Origin: an uncultured Eudoraea sp.
Lineage (GTDB): Bacteria > Bacteroidota > Bacteroidia > Flavobacteriales > Flavobacteriaceae
Length of the DNA stretch: 15,186 nt
Reading direction: 5' to 3'
Assembly (NCBI GenBank): GCA_905479615.1
Contig: CAJQNH010000051.1
Span: 1-15,186 of the forward strand
Positions 14,061 to 15,186 of this stretch are shown here, in pieces. The position numbers were made by a program, and so were the translations under genes. Position 1 is the first letter of the stretch; each line of letters starts with the position of its first letter. The notes beneath the pieces are model-generated. The model saw nothing but the letters and a program-made list of their open reading frames with translations, ran no database searches and had not been told where the DNA came from.

Positions 14061-14918
14061 ATGATCCAATCCATGACGGGGTTTGGGAAGCATATGGTGC
14101 AGCTTCCATCTAAAAAAATCACCATCGAATTAAAATCCCTAAACAGTAAAAGCCTGGATATTAATGCCCGCATGCCTTCTGCCTACAGGGAAAAGGAATT
14201 GCAACTGAGAAAAACTATTGCAAGTTCATTGATCAGGGGAAAAATAGATTTTGGTTTATATGTGGAAATGACCGGAAACGAATCTACATCAGTAGTAAAT
14301 GAAGGCGTTCTAAGACAATATATGGAACAACTTAGTGCAATCGCAGATGGGGATGACATAAAACTAATGGAAATGGCTTTAAGATTGCCGGATGCTCTTA
14401 AAACCGACCGGGAAGATATTGATGATTCCGAATACAAGATCATACAGGATACGCTGGAGAATGCTTTAAAAGAGATAAATGTTTTCAGGTCAGAAGAAGG
14501 TATAGTGCTTGAAAAAGATTTTATTGAGAGAATCTCTTCCATAAAAGGCCTGCTAAAAAGTGTGGTTCAAATGGACCCGGATAGATTATCTACAATTCGA
14601 GAGCGTTTAGAAAAAGCAGTAGCAGATCTAAAGACCGAATTAGACGCTAACCGTTTTGAACAAGAACTGATCTATTACCTGGAAAAATATGATATTACAG
14701 AAGAAAAAGTGCGATTGGATAACCATTTAGACTATTTTATTGAGACAATGAAATCTGCCGATTCAAATGGCAAAAAACTGGGGTTTATTAGCCAGGAAAT
14801 AGGCAGGGAAATAAATACGATAGGGTCTAAGGCCAATTATGCGCCTATGCAACAGCTAGTTGTACAAATGAAGGATGAGTTGGAAAAGGTTAAGGAACAA
14901 ATGCTCAATGTGCTTTGA
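14061..14918 (+). CDS. yicC: YicC/YloC family endoribonuclease
   Basis: 285 residues, standard for the family. The N-terminus MIQSMTGFGK is the characteristic YicC start and fixes the ATG. Next comes ELKSLNSKSLDINARMP (24-40), then the YicC N domain to about residue 155, a helical middle region, and the DUF1732 C-terminal domain with EEKVRLDNHLDYF (214-226), GKKLGFISQEIGREINTIGSKA (237-258) and a closing amphipathic helix. Family members form oligomeric RNA-cleaving enzymes; E. coli YicC has been linked to turnover of the small RNA RyhB. The gene overlaps the next by one base (TGATG), showing coupling to gmk, a pairing typical of Bacteroidota. It is not expected to belong to the glycoside locus. 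Confidence 0.95.
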   Translation: MIQSMTGFGKHMVQLPSKKITIELKSLNSKSLDINARMPSAYREKELQLRKTIASSLIRGKIDFGLYVEMTGNESTSVVNEGVLRQYMEQLSAIADGDDIKLMEMALRLPDALKTDREDIDDSEYKIIQDTLENALKEINVFRSEEGIVLEKDFIERISSIKGLLKSVVQMDPDRLSTIRERLEKAVADLKTELDANRFEQELIYYLEKYDITEEKVRLDNHLDYFIETMKSADSNGKKLGFISQEIGREINTIGSKANYAPMQQLVVQMKDELEKVKEQMLNVL

Positions 14919-15186
14919 TGAAGGGAGGTAAACTTATTATTTTTTCTGCTCCCTCGGGAAGCGGCAAAACAACAATAGTAAAACATTTATTAAAACAGGA
15001 GGAGTTAAATCTGGCATTTTCCGTTTCCGCCACTTCAAGGCCGGGAAGAGGGAAAGAAAAACATGGGGTAAATTATTATTTTATGTCGATTAATGAGTTT
15101 AAAGGACATATAAAGAATGATGACTTTTTGGAATGGGAGGAGGTATACCGAGATAATTTTTATGGGACGTTAAAAAGTGAAGTGGA
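14918..15186 (+). CDS. gmk: Guanylate kinase, N-terminal part, cut by window edge
   Basis: 89 codons are visible of an enzyme usually about 190-205 residues long. It phosphorylates GMP to GDP with ATP in the cytoplasm. The P-loop APSGSGKT (11-18) binds ATP; SATSRPGRGKEKHGVNYYF (37-55) is the GMP-binding block, with Arg41, Arg44 and Tyr53/54; FLEWEEVYRDNFYGT (70-84) supplies the GMP-contacting Glu72 and Tyr82. The ATG at 14918 overlaps the yicC stop by one base; the bases inside the end of yicC give no strong Shine-Dalgarno sequence, so translational coupling is likely. The C-terminal lid and ATP-binding parts lie beyond the window. Confidence 0.95.
   Translation, partial: MKGGKLIIFSAPSGSGKTTIVKHLLKQEELNLAFSVSATSRPGRGKEKHGVNYYFMSINEFKGHIKNDDFLEWEEVYRDNFYGTLKSEV

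Overview
The window looks like chromosome from a Flavobacteriia-type member of the Bacteroidota. The DNA is AT-rich, starts mostly lack a Shine-Dalgarno sequence and sit in A-rich leaders, and there are Bacteroidota-style promoter elements (TAnnTTTG). It carries lipoproteins, a periplasmic LacZ-type GH2 enzyme and a yicC-gmk housekeeping pair. Genus cannot be decided from the sequence. I see no RNA genes, mobile elements or CRISPR arrays, and no gene-free stretch longer than 236 bp.

Layout. (1) 1-1457, minus: a GMC-family flavoprotein dehydrogenase cut by the left edge (GMC1). (2) 1694-5669, plus: an exported lipoprotein with a sugar isomerase-type TIM barrel (TIM1), a DinB-fold protein, a NupG-like MFS permease and, after a 127-bp gap, a Gfo/Idh/MocA oxidoreductase. 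A perfect 13-bp hairpin at 5681-5715 closes this unit and the opposing one. (3) 11197-5732, minus: a second complete GMC dehydrogenase (GMC2), an ASCH-domain protein and a secreted GH2 beta-galactosidase. (4) 11348-13992, plus: a cytoplasmic TIM-barrel isomerase-type enzyme (TIM2) and two DUF1080 lipoproteins. (5) 14061-end, plus: yicC and the start of gmk, which are housekeeping genes.

How the genes may work together (inference). GMC dehydrogenases with a conserved Cys triad, Gfo/Idh/MocA oxidoreductases, xylose-isomerase-like TIM barrels and DUF1080 proteins (Pfam's 3-keto-disaccharide hydrolase family) are the recurring parts of the oxidise-C3, eliminate/hydrate, reduce-back route for glycosides. 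In that scheme a GMC enzyme makes a 3-keto-glycoside, DUF1080 and/or a TIM-barrel protein breaks the glycosidic bond without a classical glycosidase, the MFS permease imports the product, and the Gfo/Idh enzyme handles the 3-keto sugar. The GH2 enzyme supplies ordinary hydrolysis of beta-galactosides.

The most striking features are the repeated divergent GMC/TIM-barrel pair (1457|1694 and 11197|11348), the split of the two TIM-barrel enzymes between cell envelope and cytoplasm, and the absence within the window of the small partner subunit that such GMC enzymes usually need.
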